Numbered from the stretch's first letter, positions 1 to 5,973 are shown. The stretch: DNA of 16,691 nt from an uncultured Eubacteriales bacterium (GCA_934454655.1 CAKSFK010000027.1:1-16691); one strand, 5' to 3'. The notes: generated by a model not told the origin, from the sequence alone. Numbers and translations are program-made.

Positions 1-17
1 GACTTGCTGTTTGTCAT
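1..17 (-). CDS. 5' end of a tandem SipW-dependent protein paralogue (partial)
   Basis: Only the first five codons (M-T-N-S-K) and two further bases are inside the window; the rest lies to the left. They are identical at DNA level to the start of the complete SipW-dependent protein gene at 167-1375, and the ribosome site and leader upstream are also copied. I infer a second secreted TasA-like protein made by tandem duplication, possibly co-transcribed with the first. Nothing can be said about its length or C-terminal domain. Confidence 0.7.
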
Positions 18-66
18 TGTCTGTTTACCTCCTTAATTTCTTTTTTCAATGACAAAATGTAAACAC
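1..66 (-). repeat. Duplicated gene start and leader, copy 1
   Basis: This stretch matches 1359-1423 with one single-base indel and two substitutions. It covers the first codons, an AAGGAGG ribosome site about 10 nt before the ATG, and roughly 45 nt of leader. Upstream of it the two loci diverge. The conservation of the leader as well as the codons points to recent tandem duplication or to selection on a shared 5' UTR. Confidence 0.85.
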
Positions 67-141
67 GGACTTTGCCGTGAAAACATTAATGCAATCAAAA
101 GGTGCAATATTTAATTGATTGCCCCTCCGCGGCGGGCGGAG
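64..141 (-). terminator. Stem-loops between the tandem paralogues (possible weak terminator)
   Basis: Three inverted repeats lie between the stop of the 402-aa gene and its downstream paralogue: CTCCGC/GCGGAG (125-130 with 136-141), GCAATCA/TGATTGC (91-97 with 116-122) and CACGG/CCGTG (64-68 with 75-79). The first has no U-run on the minus strand; the last is followed by only a short GTTTAC. They could give partial termination or protect the 3' end of the upstream message. They are not convincing full terminators. Confidence 0.35.
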
Positions 142-166
142 AGGACTTGAAACCAAATTCGGTATA

Positions 167-1375
167 CTAGTTCTTTGAAACAACGAACCAGTCGCCGTCC
201 TTTGTAACAGTGCAGTTTTCACCGAGAACAATCTCGTTTTCACCGACATTGGCGGTTTCAGGATTGAACTTATAGAAACGACCGCCGTTGACGGTTATGG
301 TAGACGCGCTGCCGTCCTTGCAGTTCAGCGTCCATTGGGGTGTCACACACTTAAATGTGCCGCCGTTGATCACAATATTTGCGCCGCCTTCGGCGTAAAT
401 GAGATCAAAGTGATCGTCATGATCAGCCGGAACTCCGACCTGTGCAAAATTACCGCCGTTGATTATAACCTTAGTATTGCTTCCGGTTGCCCAAACGGCA
501 ACTGCTTCGTGCCAAGTTACCGTTTTGCCGTTCTGTTCGGTTTCAAACTCCGCGTATTCAGAGTATACGTCGGCATTAATGGTAGTGGTACCTCCGAGCA
601 CCTCAACGGTTCCGTCTTTGCCGGATGCCTGAACATTCTGATCGACAATGCGGTCATATTTGCTGGAAATGCGGCTGAGAACGGTGGCTGCGTTTTTATC
701 GTAATCCTTGCCGAAACTGTCATTTTCCGCAGTTGCCTGCGTAGCGTGAACTTCAAGACCGAGTCCCGTAATCTTAGAAGTCCATGTTTTACTTTTTGCG
801 TTTGCCTCATTGCCGACAGATGTGGGCATATAGATAACCACCGCAAACGGATTTGTGGATTCTCCCGCATTCAGAACATTCCAGCCGTCAGTCAATTGCA
901 CACCCTTTTTCAGAGCCTTCTCGACACCGGAAATTGCATTCCACGCATCGTCGCGTGACGCAAAAGCAGCATTGACATTCGCAACGCCTATTTTGAGGTA
1001 ATCGCCTACATAGTAGTAATTACCAAGAACGCTCTTTCCCTTACTGACATTGTAGTTGTGGGCAAATTCAGTTTCATACTTAAGAGCCAATGAACCATTG
1101 TTCACAATTTTAAGGTATACTACCTCGGTGTGACCGGGTTCCCAATGTGCCGCATCATTGAAAAGCTGCGTTTGATCGTTTGCCTCTTTCCATGTCAACA
1201 TGTCAGTGCTGTACATTAGTTTTACATCAAGATTACCCGATTGAATCTTATTTACCGCAGTGCTTGCGGTGTCGGTGAACCACGCAAAAGTGGTGCCGAT
1301 GAGCATTGCAACACACATAAGGATAGCAAATGCGCTTGATAACAATGCCCGTTTTGTCGACTTGCTGTTTGTCAT
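167..1375 (-). CDS. SipW-dependent TasA-like secreted protein with C-terminal INGG(T/N)F repeats
   Basis: A 402-aa exported protein. Residues 1-31 form a SipW-type signal peptide: basic N-terminus, hydrophobic stretch 11-29, then TTFAWFTDTAS, the motif typical of TasA/camelysin proteins, with likely cleavage after Ala31. Residues 45-215 resemble a TasA domain (SGNLDVKL, WEPGHTEVVYLKIVNNGSLALKY, then YMPTSVGNEAN, also found in the LPXTG-anchored neighbour as YLDTSVGNEYQN). Residues 255-370 hold about four short repeats (VEVLGGTTTI, VIINGGNF, IVINGGTF, ITVNGGRF) that suggest a parallel beta-helix or beta-solenoid head. The start is supported by AAGGAGG 10 nt upstream. It follows the signal peptidase gene by 57 nt. 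I infer the main or accessory subunit of a surface fibre; the role of the repeat head (adhesion, glycan binding) is unknown. Confidence 0.85.
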   Translation of the reverse strand: MTNSKSTKRALLSSAFAILMCVAMLIGTTFAWFTDTASTAVNKIQSGNLDVKLMYSTDMLTWKEANDQTQLFNDAAHWEPGHTEVVYLKIVNNGSLALKYETEFAHNYNVSKGKSVLGNYYYVGDYLKIGVANVNAAFASRDDAWNAISGVEKALKKGVQLTDGWNVLNAGESTNPFAVVIYMPTSVGNEANAKSKTWTSKITGLGLEVHATQATAENDSFGKDYDKNAATVLSRISSKYDRIVDQNVQASGKDGTVEVLGGTTTINADVYSEYAEFETEQNGKTVTWHEAVAVWATGSNTKVIINGGNFAQVGVPADHDDHFDLIYAEGGANIVINGGTFKCVTPQWTLNCKDGSASTITVNGGRFYKFNPETANVGENEIVLGENCTVTKDGDWFVVSKN

Positions 1376-1423
1376 TGTCTGTTTACCTCCTTAATTTCTT
1401 TTTCAATGACAATATGTAATCAC
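1359..1423 (-). repeat. Duplicated gene start and leader, copy 2
   Basis: Partner of the copy at 1-66. It carries the ATG, the first codons, the AAGGAGG ribosome site and an A-rich leader. The divergence point lies close to the stop codon of the signal peptidase gene, so the duplicated unit probably began just after that gene. Confidence 0.85.
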
Positions 1424-1432
1424 ATTTTGTGT

Positions 1433-2143
1433 TTACACCGTATCAGTGTCGGACGGGGTTTCGTCCTTCTGCGTTTCGCCGCTGTTTTGCGCCATCTGCG
1501 CTTTCATTTGCAAAAGTTCCTGCATCATACGCTGGGTTTCGGCGCGGTCCGCCTCAATTTTATCCCGTTCCGCCTGTAATTCCGCCTGCTGTTCTGCCTT
1601 ATACTTACGGAACAGGCTGATACAGCGCAGACCCTCGGACAAAATGAGGAGCAAAAACGGAATCAAAATACAAACGATATACCCGGGCGTGGTCTTGAGA
1701 AATCTGAAAAAAGTGCCGACCTTCGGAACCCGCTTTTGGTATTTTCCGAGCACATAAGGATATGTAACAACGGTTTCATCGTCCGTATCGGTGGTTGTAC
1801 CGTAGGTAACAAAGCCGGGTTCTCCGTTTTCATCGGTGGTGAGCCGACGTATCTTATGGGTGACGGTTTCGCCGTAATTCTCCGTATTCTGTGAGGTGTA
1901 GGAAATAATATCACCCTCGCGGAGTGTGGCGGGGTCAACGTATTTAACCAGAACCAGATCGCCGGCGCTGAAATCGGTCTTGCTCATAGAGTCGGACAAA
2001 ATGATAAACGCTTTATAACCGAAAAGATTGCGGTCGGCGCGGTCAAAGGCGGACACCGAAACAACGGTGAATACCATCATTCCGGCGGCAACGGCTACCA
2101 TAAGCCACACAAACACGCCGCGAATTATTTTTAAGGCCTTCAT
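1433..2143 (-). CDS. sipW: SipW-type (ER-type) signal peptidase I
   Basis: A 236-aa membrane peptidase that removes signal peptides of TasA/camelysin-like proteins. A TM segment at about 8-30 is followed by the S26B-type catalytic part: LSDSM gives the nucleophile Ser52, and VTHKI gives His96, which replaces the Lys of ordinary bacterial SPase I; YGTTTDTDDE (114-123) sits where the family has its conserved Asp. A second TM spans about 154-172. Residues 181-222 are rich in Glu, Gln, Lys and Arg with a heptad-like pattern, so a cytoplasmic coiled coil is likely, followed by an acidic tail. The ATG begins immediately after the preceding stop codon, with GGGAGTG as ribosome site, so the genes are translationally linked. 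Its neighbours are its likely substrates. Family assignment is firm; substrate assignment is inferred from context. Confidence 0.93.
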   Translation of the reverse strand: MKALKIIRGVFVWLMVAVAAGMMVFTVVSVSAFDRADRNLFGYKAFIILSDSMSKTDFSAGDLVLVKYVDPATLREGDIISYTSQNTENYGETVTHKIRRLTTDENGEPGFVTYGTTTDTDDETVVTYPYVLGKYQKRVPKVGTFFRFLKTTPGYIVCILIPFLLLILSEGLRCISLFRKYKAEQQAELQAERDKIEADRAETQRMMQELLQMKAQMAQNSGETQKDETPSDTDTV

Positions 2144-2371
2144 TTAATCACTCCCGTTTTTGCTTAATTTTATAAGCTCGTTCATTTCCTCGGGCGATAC
2201 GATCTCTTCATCGACCGATCTATGCACGTACAACTCGGCAAAGCAATTCTCGCAAAGCTGACCGCAGCCTTCAACGTAATAATTGCGCTCGGAAAGCGGC
2301 GCTGTTTTAGGAATACCCGTATCCGCGCCGCAGCAAACGCATTTTTCATTTTCAGTTATAATTTTTTGCAT
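2144..2371 (-). CDS. Small Cys-rich zinc-ribbon-like protein
   Basis: A 75-aa protein of unknown function. The start is placed at the ATG preceded by AAAGGAA; upstream extension in the same frame would overlap the previous gene. Cysteines fall in two clusters, CVCCG (C11, C13, C14) and CGQLCENC (C36, C40, C43), which together look like a four-Cys zinc ribbon. No signal peptide or TM segment is visible, so it is probably cytoplasmic, unlike every other protein of this operon apart from the TetR regulator. It lies between a TasA-like gene (16 nt upstream) and the signal peptidase gene (directly abutting). I do not recognise a named family; a regulatory or assembly-accessory role is speculation. 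Confidence 0.75.
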   Translation of the reverse strand: MQKIITENEKCVCCGADTGIPKTAPLSERNYYVEGCGQLCENCFAELYVHRSVDEEIVSPEEMNELIKLSKNGSD

Positions 2372-2387
2372 AATATGTATTTCCTTT

Positions 2388-2933
2388 TCACCCGAAAAGT
2401 TTGTTTGGATTGTTTTTGGTCTGCGCGGCGTCGGCGCACATAGTAAAGGTGAGGTCCGTGTTCTGCGTATCGTTCCCCCTGTCGGCAGGGTAACGGAATA
2501 CAACCGTTAAATTGCGGCGCTGACCTATTTTCAGAATATCGTCCGCCGCGGTTACATTTTTACGCGCAAGCTCGTTTGCCGTGCCGGAATAAAGGACCTT
2601 TTCACCGTCCTTAATAGTTATATCAAGCACGCTGCCGAGCCCGCCCGAAACATTATCAAGGTAAAGCCGATAATACACTTCCCCCGAACTGTCGTTTTCA
2701 ATAAAGAAATCCTTTTGCACCGTCATACCCGGTTCAAACAGAAATTCGTGTTCCTGTATCACGGGTTTGCCGTCGTTTAAATTAATTTCTACCTTGCCCG
2801 TTCGGAACAGGTTGTTCCGAACCGCGACGTTTTCATACACAAGCGCAAAAGTGGTGAAGAGCAGACAAACGGCAAGCACCGCAATGGTGATAATTCCGCC
2901 CGTCAGCCTTTTAGCGGTTTTGGTTTCAGCCAT
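2388..2933 (-). CDS. Small TasA/camelysin-like exported protein
   Basis: A 181-aa protein with an N-terminal hydrophobic segment (about 11-31, ending TTFALVYENVAVRNN) that resembles a SipW-type signal peptide or anchor. The body has the layout of TasA/camelysin domains: LFRTGKVEINLNDG, then LFEPGMTVQKDFFIENDSSGEVYYRLYLDNV, where an EPGM motif leads into a beta-strand with the Asn-Asp-Ser turn seen in that family. I chose the ATG at 2933 because GGGGAGG lies 9 nt upstream; the ATG at 2942 would leave no spacing. Its start overlaps the end of the LPXTG-type gene by 8 nt (ATGGCTGA), implying coupling. Probably a minor fibre subunit or an assembly factor comparable in role to Bacillus TapA, but that equivalence is inference. 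Confidence 0.8.
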   Translation of the reverse strand: MAETKTAKRLTGGIITIAVLAVCLLFTTFALVYENVAVRNNLFRTGKVEINLNDGKPVIQEHEFLFEPGMTVQKDFFIENDSSGEVYYRLYLDNVSGGLGSVLDITIKDGEKVLYSGTANELARKNVTAADDILKIGQRRNLTVVFRYPADRGNDTQNTDLTFTMCADAAQTKNNPNKLFG

Positions 2934-3720
2934 TTTCCTCATCCTCCCCGCGTTTACGTTTTAAAAGCAGCAGGAAAACGGCAGTGCCGGAGCAGACGGC
3001 AAGCGCCGCCCACAGCACAATATTTGTTGTATCCCCTGTTTTCGGTGAATTGTCAAGATTCCCCGTTTCTTCCACCCACCATTTGAAGTCGGCAATCAAT
3101 TCTCTGTTCTGATACTCATTGCCGACGCTTGTATCAAGGTACGCCGTAATTTCATAGTACAGCTCGTCTGATGTTGTTCCGCGCGATGCCAGCTTATGCG
3201 TAAGGCTTTTTGGCATATCCGCCATTATGCCGTCATACATAATTTCGCCCGTGGTGAGAAATTTCACCCGCACACGCATAACCTCGGCTAATTTTTCATA
3301 CCCTTTGCGGATATCCGCCCTATAATGCACGGTCACTCTGTCGTGATAAGAAACCCTTACGCGGAAATATTTTGTTTCACTGTCGCCGGGGAACATATTA
3401 ACAGCCAAAAACGCGGTGTTATCCTCCGGATGTTTGTTATAAAGCTCAATTGCAGCCGCCTTCTTTGCCTCGGCAGGCGTTTCGTGCGCCGAAAGCGCCG
3501 CGGATGACGCTGCGTTTTCGGAGTTGTCGGGCGTAAGGTTATCGTTACCGTCCGGCTTTGCGCCGTCCGGGGTAATAAGATTATCAGGCACGGTAACGCC
3601 GGCAGACGTATCGCTTACAGTTTTGTTATACACAAGCGTACCCACCAGCGCCGACAGGCTCAGCACAAGCAAAACAGCCAGAACCGTAATAATAATTTTT
3701 ATTTTCTTTTTTTGCTCCAC
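2926..3720 (-). CDS. TasA/camelysin-like protein with LPXTG-type cell-wall anchor
   Basis: A 264-aa surface protein starting at GTG, with AGGGGTG a few nt upstream and no usable ATG nearby. Residues 7-30 are a signal/TM segment, 35-95 a Pro/Asp/Ala-rich linker. Residues 100-220 look like a TasA-type domain: AVNMFPGDSETKYFRVRVSY near its start and YLDTSVGNEYQNRELIADFKWWVEE near its end. The C-terminus is a standard sorting signal: SPKTG (225-229, an LPXTG variant), a hydrophobic stretch at 232-253, and KRKRGEDEENG. A sortase should therefore link it to peptidoglycan; no sortase gene is in the window. Second gene of the operon, 31 nt after the TetR gene. I infer the wall-anchored base of a TasA-like fibre. 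Confidence 0.85.
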   Translation of the reverse strand: MEQKKKIKIIITVLAVLLVLSLSALVGTLVYNKTVSDTSAGVTVPDNLITPDGAKPDGNDNLTPDNSENAASSAALSAHETPAEAKKAAAIELYNKHPEDNTAFLAVNMFPGDSETKYFRVRVSYHDRVTVHYRADIRKGYEKLAEVMRVRVKFLTTGEIMYDGIMADMPKSLTHKLASRGTTSDELYYEITAYLDTSVGNEYQNRELIADFKWWVEETGNLDNSPKTGDTTNIVLWAALAVCSGTAVFLLLLKRKRGEDEENG

Positions 3721-3751
3721 CTGTTTTCACCCCTTTACATAACCCGCCACA

Positions 3752-4369
3752 CTATGTTTGAAATTTATCCTGTTTAACGTAATTTTTAACAACGCTGAAT
3801 ATTAAGAAAAAAGTTTTGGTTGCCGCGGTGTCGTTATCCTCTCCGGGATTTGTTATCTGCTTTGTGGCCTCGCCGAGCAAAGTATCGAGAATGTGATGAA
3901 GTACCAGGCGCACGTCCGTATTCTCAGGAAAAGCCGATTTCATTTTTTCAAACAACGCCCGATACCGTTCCATATGTTTCGCGCACGCATATTCCTGAAA
4001 CGACGAGGAATAATAGTAACGCACATAAAAAATAATGTCCTTGGGATGTGCCATAAGGTAATCCCAGCTTTTTCTGAACAGAAAATGACAGCGGGATTCA
4101 TAATCTATGCTCTCATAATTAAGAACGGTGTAGTTATCGAGAATTTGCGTTAAAAACCGCTCGTCCACAAGATCGAACGCTTTGGCGATAAGGTCCTCTT
4201 TGTCGGTGAAAAAACGGTATATGTAAGCAACGTTTACGCCGCAGGTTCTGCAAATGGCATTTGTAGTGGTGTTTTCAAGACCGATAGCCGCCACCGTTTC
4301 AACCGTTCCTTCCATTAACTCCCGCTTTAATATTGTGTTTTTATCTTCCTGCGTAAGCATTTTTTGCAT
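3752..4369 (-). CDS. TetR-family transcriptional regulator heading the fibre operon
   Basis: A 205-aa protein whose N-terminus matches the TetR helix-turn-helix: AIGLENTTTNAICRTCGVNVAYIYRFFTDKEDLI (residues about 29-62), with the GV-x-x-x-x-IYRFF-x-x-KEDL signature. The rest is a helical ligand/dimer domain without a recognisable ligand class. The start is the least certain point: AAAGGAG lies 16 nt before the ATG, which is long, and no closer ATG, GTG or TTG exists in frame. It precedes the LPXTG-type gene by 31 nt on the same strand, so it is probably co-transcribed and may autoregulate the operon. No clear promoter lies directly upstream; see the invertible segment. Confidence 0.87.
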   Translation of the reverse strand: MQKMLTQEDKNTILKRELMEGTVETVAAIGLENTTTNAICRTCGVNVAYIYRFFTDKEDLIAKAFDLVDERFLTQILDNYTVLNYESIDYESRCHFLFRKSWDYLMAHPKDIIFYVRYYYSSSFQEYACAKHMERYRALFEKMKSAFPENTDVRLVLHHILDTLLGEATKQITNPGEDNDTAATKTFFLIFSVVKNYVKQDKFQT

Positions 4370-4431
4370 CCCGATAATATGGATACTCCTTTAGCAATCA
4401 CTTATTAATTTCCGCAAAACCGAATTATTGA

Positions 4432-4462
4432 GCCGTTTTCACGGCACTGCCTTCGGCGGCAG
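4432..4462. other. Two small hairpins in the fibre-operon leader
   Basis: GCCGT-TTTC-ACGGC (4432-4445) and CTGCC-TTCGGC-GGCAG (4447-4462) are adjacent inverted repeats between the TetR start and the left recombination site. Neither is followed by a U-run on the minus strand, so they are not terminators. They would lie in the 5' UTR if transcription enters from the right. Confidence 0.5.
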
Positions 4463-4469
4463 ATTTCGC

Positions 4470-4490
4470 AGAGTTCGGTACTCTGCGGGG
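4470..4490 (-). repeat. Inverted recombination-site-like repeat, left copy (IRL)
   Basis: This 21-bp stretch is an exact inverted copy of 5953-5973. At this end it is part of a palindrome: arms CGCAGAGT (4467-4474) and ACTCTGCG (4480-4487) around an asymmetric 5-bp spacer TCGGT. Two short inverted arms around a small asymmetric spacer is the usual layout of a tyrosine-recombinase core site. Homology between the two copies stops at the ends of the 21 bp. Confidence 0.8.
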
Positions 4491-4493
4491 GAG

Positions 4494-4562
4494 TTACGCA
4501 GAATACCGATAAAACCCGACTTTTTTTAAAGCATTACCGCAGAATGACAAAAAAGCCCGACT
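4494..4562. repeat. Two direct repeats next to IRL (possible accessory recombinase sites)
   Basis: 4494-4521 and 4534-4562 are imperfect direct repeats of 28-29 bp. Both begin TTAC(C)GCAGAAT and end CCCGACT after an A-rich middle. The part CGCAGAATACCGA (4497-4509) differs by one base from CGCAGAGTACCGA in the right inverted repeat, so each unit looks like a half core site. They lie between the recombinase stop codon and IRL. Confidence 0.6.
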
Positions 4563-4569
4563 GCGAATA

Positions 4570-5685
4570 TCAAAGTCCCGCCGCCGCCAGCTTGTCCATA
4601 TTGGCGCGCTTTAATTCCATTGATGAATGTACATACCTCTCCAGCGTAATTGTTGTGGTGGCGTGACCCAATATTTCGGAAAGGGATTTAATTTCAAACC
4701 CCACCTCGACCGCACGGGTCGCAAAGGTATGCCTGAACGTATGCGCGTGAACCCCGTCAAGACCGCACATACGGGTATACTTTTCAATGCGGTACTGGAG
4801 TACCCTCGGTTCCATATAGCCTTCGGTTCCTGTGAGAACATATGCGGCGGCGTTTTTAACCTCAAAACGGCGGCACAGAGCAAAAGCGTAATCCGTAAGC
4901 GGAATAATGCGAACGGATGTGTCGCTTTTGGGCGGGCTTATTACAATTTTTGTTCGGTTTCCGACTGCCGTTTCGGTATCGTGCAGCCGCTGCAAGGTTG
5001 AGGATATACGGACGGTTCTTTCACTGAGGTCAATATTCCCCCACTTAAGCGCGCAAAGCTCGCCTATGCGTATTCCCGACAACAGCATAAGCAATATGCC
5101 GAATTTGCACGAATCGGTGTCGCTTAATAAAAATGCCGCAAACCTGCTCTGCTCCTCGCGGGAGAGAACACGCATTTCCTTTCGGTCCTGCTTCGGATAA
5201 TTGACATCGACCTTCGGAAATATTCCGAGAAAGCAGTCGGCTGTGTATTTAAGAACCGCCCGCAATACAACCAAAATATCGTGTACTGTTTTCACGGCAA
5301 GCCCGTCCGCGTACAACAGCTCGTTTGAAAACCTGTCCACAATGTCAGTGTTAATACCGGCGGGAAGGTTTGCTCCCAACTTCGGCTTTATATGTTTTTC
5401 GATAACCGTGACGTATTTAACATATGTTGACTCGCGAACCTTGCTTTTCCGCAACCGTAGCCACTCATCACAATAAAACGCAAATCGGTTATGCCCGCCG
5501 GACGGCGGAACAGAACCGCCCGACATCAGCGCGACCTTGTATTTTGTCACCTTTTCTTTGGCTTCCTTATAGCTTTTACCGTAGCAAAAGCCGTACTTCG
5601 CCTTGCCGGACAGCTCATACCCTTTAATATAACGGGCTTCCCACCGTCCGTCCTTTCTTTTAAAAATGTTTTCGCCTTTTCTCAT
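4570..5685 (-). CDS. Tyrosine recombinase (integrase/invertase family)
   Basis: A 371-aa site-specific recombinase. Residues 5-50 form an N-terminal arm-binding-like region (GRWEARYIKGYELSGKAKYG-type strands), 65-155 the SAM-like core-binding domain, and 170-360 the catalytic domain. All catalytic residues are visible: Arg206 (LLSGIRIGELCAL), Lys253 (SPPKSDTSVR), His315 and Arg318 (HAHTFRHTF), His341 (ILGHATT) and the nucleophile Tyr351 (LERYVHSS). The start has GGGAGG 6 nt upstream. It lies inside a pair of inverted 21-bp repeats and nothing else of a phage or conjugative element is present, which fits a dedicated DNA invertase better than an integrative-element integrase. No good terminator follows, so its message could read left into the fibre operon. 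The enzyme looks intact. Confidence 0.93.
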   Translation of the reverse strand: MRKGENIFKRKDGRWEARYIKGYELSGKAKYGFCYGKSYKEAKEKVTKYKVALMSGGSVPPSGGHNRFAFYCDEWLRLRKSKVRESTYVKYVTVIEKHIKPKLGANLPAGINTDIVDRFSNELLYADGLAVKTVHDILVVLRAVLKYTADCFLGIFPKVDVNYPKQDRKEMRVLSREEQSRFAAFLLSDTDSCKFGILLMLLSGIRIGELCALKWGNIDLSERTVRISSTLQRLHDTETAVGNRTKIVISPPKSDTSVRIIPLTDYAFALCRRFEVKNAAAYVLTGTEGYMEPRVLQYRIEKYTRMCGLDGVHAHTFRHTFATRAVEVGFEIKSLSEILGHATTTITLERYVHSSMELKRANMDKLAAAGL

Positions 5686-5716
5686 ACAAAAGCCTCCCGG
5701 TTTTTATTTATCCGAA

Positions 5717-5736
5717 TGTTGCGGCTTGCCGCAACA
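5717..5736. promoter_or_regulatory. Perfect inverted repeat in the recombinase leader
   Basis: Arms TGTTGCGGC and GCCGCAACA are separated by only two bases. It lies between the probable recombinase -10 element and its ribosome site. The tight spacing suits an operator bound by a dimer better than an RNA hairpin, though as RNA it could also hinder elongation. The cognate regulator is unknown. Confidence 0.5.
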
Positions 5737-5752
5737 AATGCAGACGCAAAAT

Positions 5753-5758
5753 ATTCTA
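5753..5758 (-). promoter_or_regulatory. Probable -10 element of the recombinase promoter
   Basis: On the minus strand TAGAAT is preceded by TGC, giving an extended -10 (TGnTAGAAT). No good -35 lies 17 nt upstream, so I expect modest strength. It would give a leader of about 60 nt that includes the inverted repeat at 5717-5736. Confidence 0.4.
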
Positions 5759-5898
5759 GCAAAAGAAGCAAAAGCGTTTTGACTGAATTTAGGACTGCGA
5801 AAAGCGCAACAACAGTAGCATTTGCTTATTTTTCGACAAATATCGACACAGCCGTGTAAAAGCGCCGATAAAAAATTTAAAAAAACGGCTTATTTGAC

Positions 5899-5927
5899 TT
5901 GATTTTTTCGCGGAATGATGATATAAT
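5899..5927 (+). promoter_or_regulatory. Strong sigma-A-type promoter inside the invertible segment
   Basis: TTGATT (5899-5904) and TATAAT (5922-5927) are separated by 17 nt, giving a start near 5934. It points right, through the right inverted repeat, into the terminator at 5996-6034. The -35 and the following bases (CTTGATTTT-TCGCGG) are nearly the same as in the tRNA-Leu promoter at 15931-15959, which supports a truly strong promoter. Confidence 0.8.
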
Positions 5928-5952
5928 CTTTACGCTAAACGGGGTCAATGTT

Positions 5953-5973
5953 CCCCGCAGAGTACCGAACTCT
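5953..5973 (+). repeat. Inverted recombination-site-like repeat, right copy (IRR)
   Basis: Exact inverted copy of 4470-4490. Here the inner arm CGCAGAGT (5956-5963) is complete, the spacer reads ACCGA, and the outer arm is ACTCT followed by ATG rather than GCG. The spacer faces the opposite way from IRL, so recombination between the two would invert, not delete, the segment. Confidence 0.8.

Larger units (their letters stand above)
4470..5973. mobile_element. Putative invertible DNA segment carrying its own tyrosine recombinase and an outward promoter
   Basis: About 1.5 kb bounded by exact 21-bp inverted repeats with asymmetric spacers, enclosing one tyrosine recombinase gene and a strong promoter (5899-5927) near the right repeat. 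In the orientation shown, the promoter reads into a terminator at 5996-6034. After inversion it would read left, giving a leader of about 140 nt before the TetR-LPXTG-TasA-sipW operon, with no U-run terminator between. Outward-facing regulator genes flank both sides. The geometry matches known phase-variable invertible promoters; inversion itself is inferred. An integrative-element remnant is the main alternative. Confidence 0.6.

Noticed and set aside
335..958. Open frame of 207 codons on the plus strand inside the 402-aa gene
   Set aside because: It is antisense to a gene with a clear signal peptide and domain layout; the product is Cys-rich and patternless, and there is no ribosome site.
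4470..5973. Prophage or integrative conjugative element
   Set aside because: Only one recombinase gene lies between the repeats; there are no structural, replication or transfer genes, no tRNA attachment site, and the repeats are inverted rather than direct.
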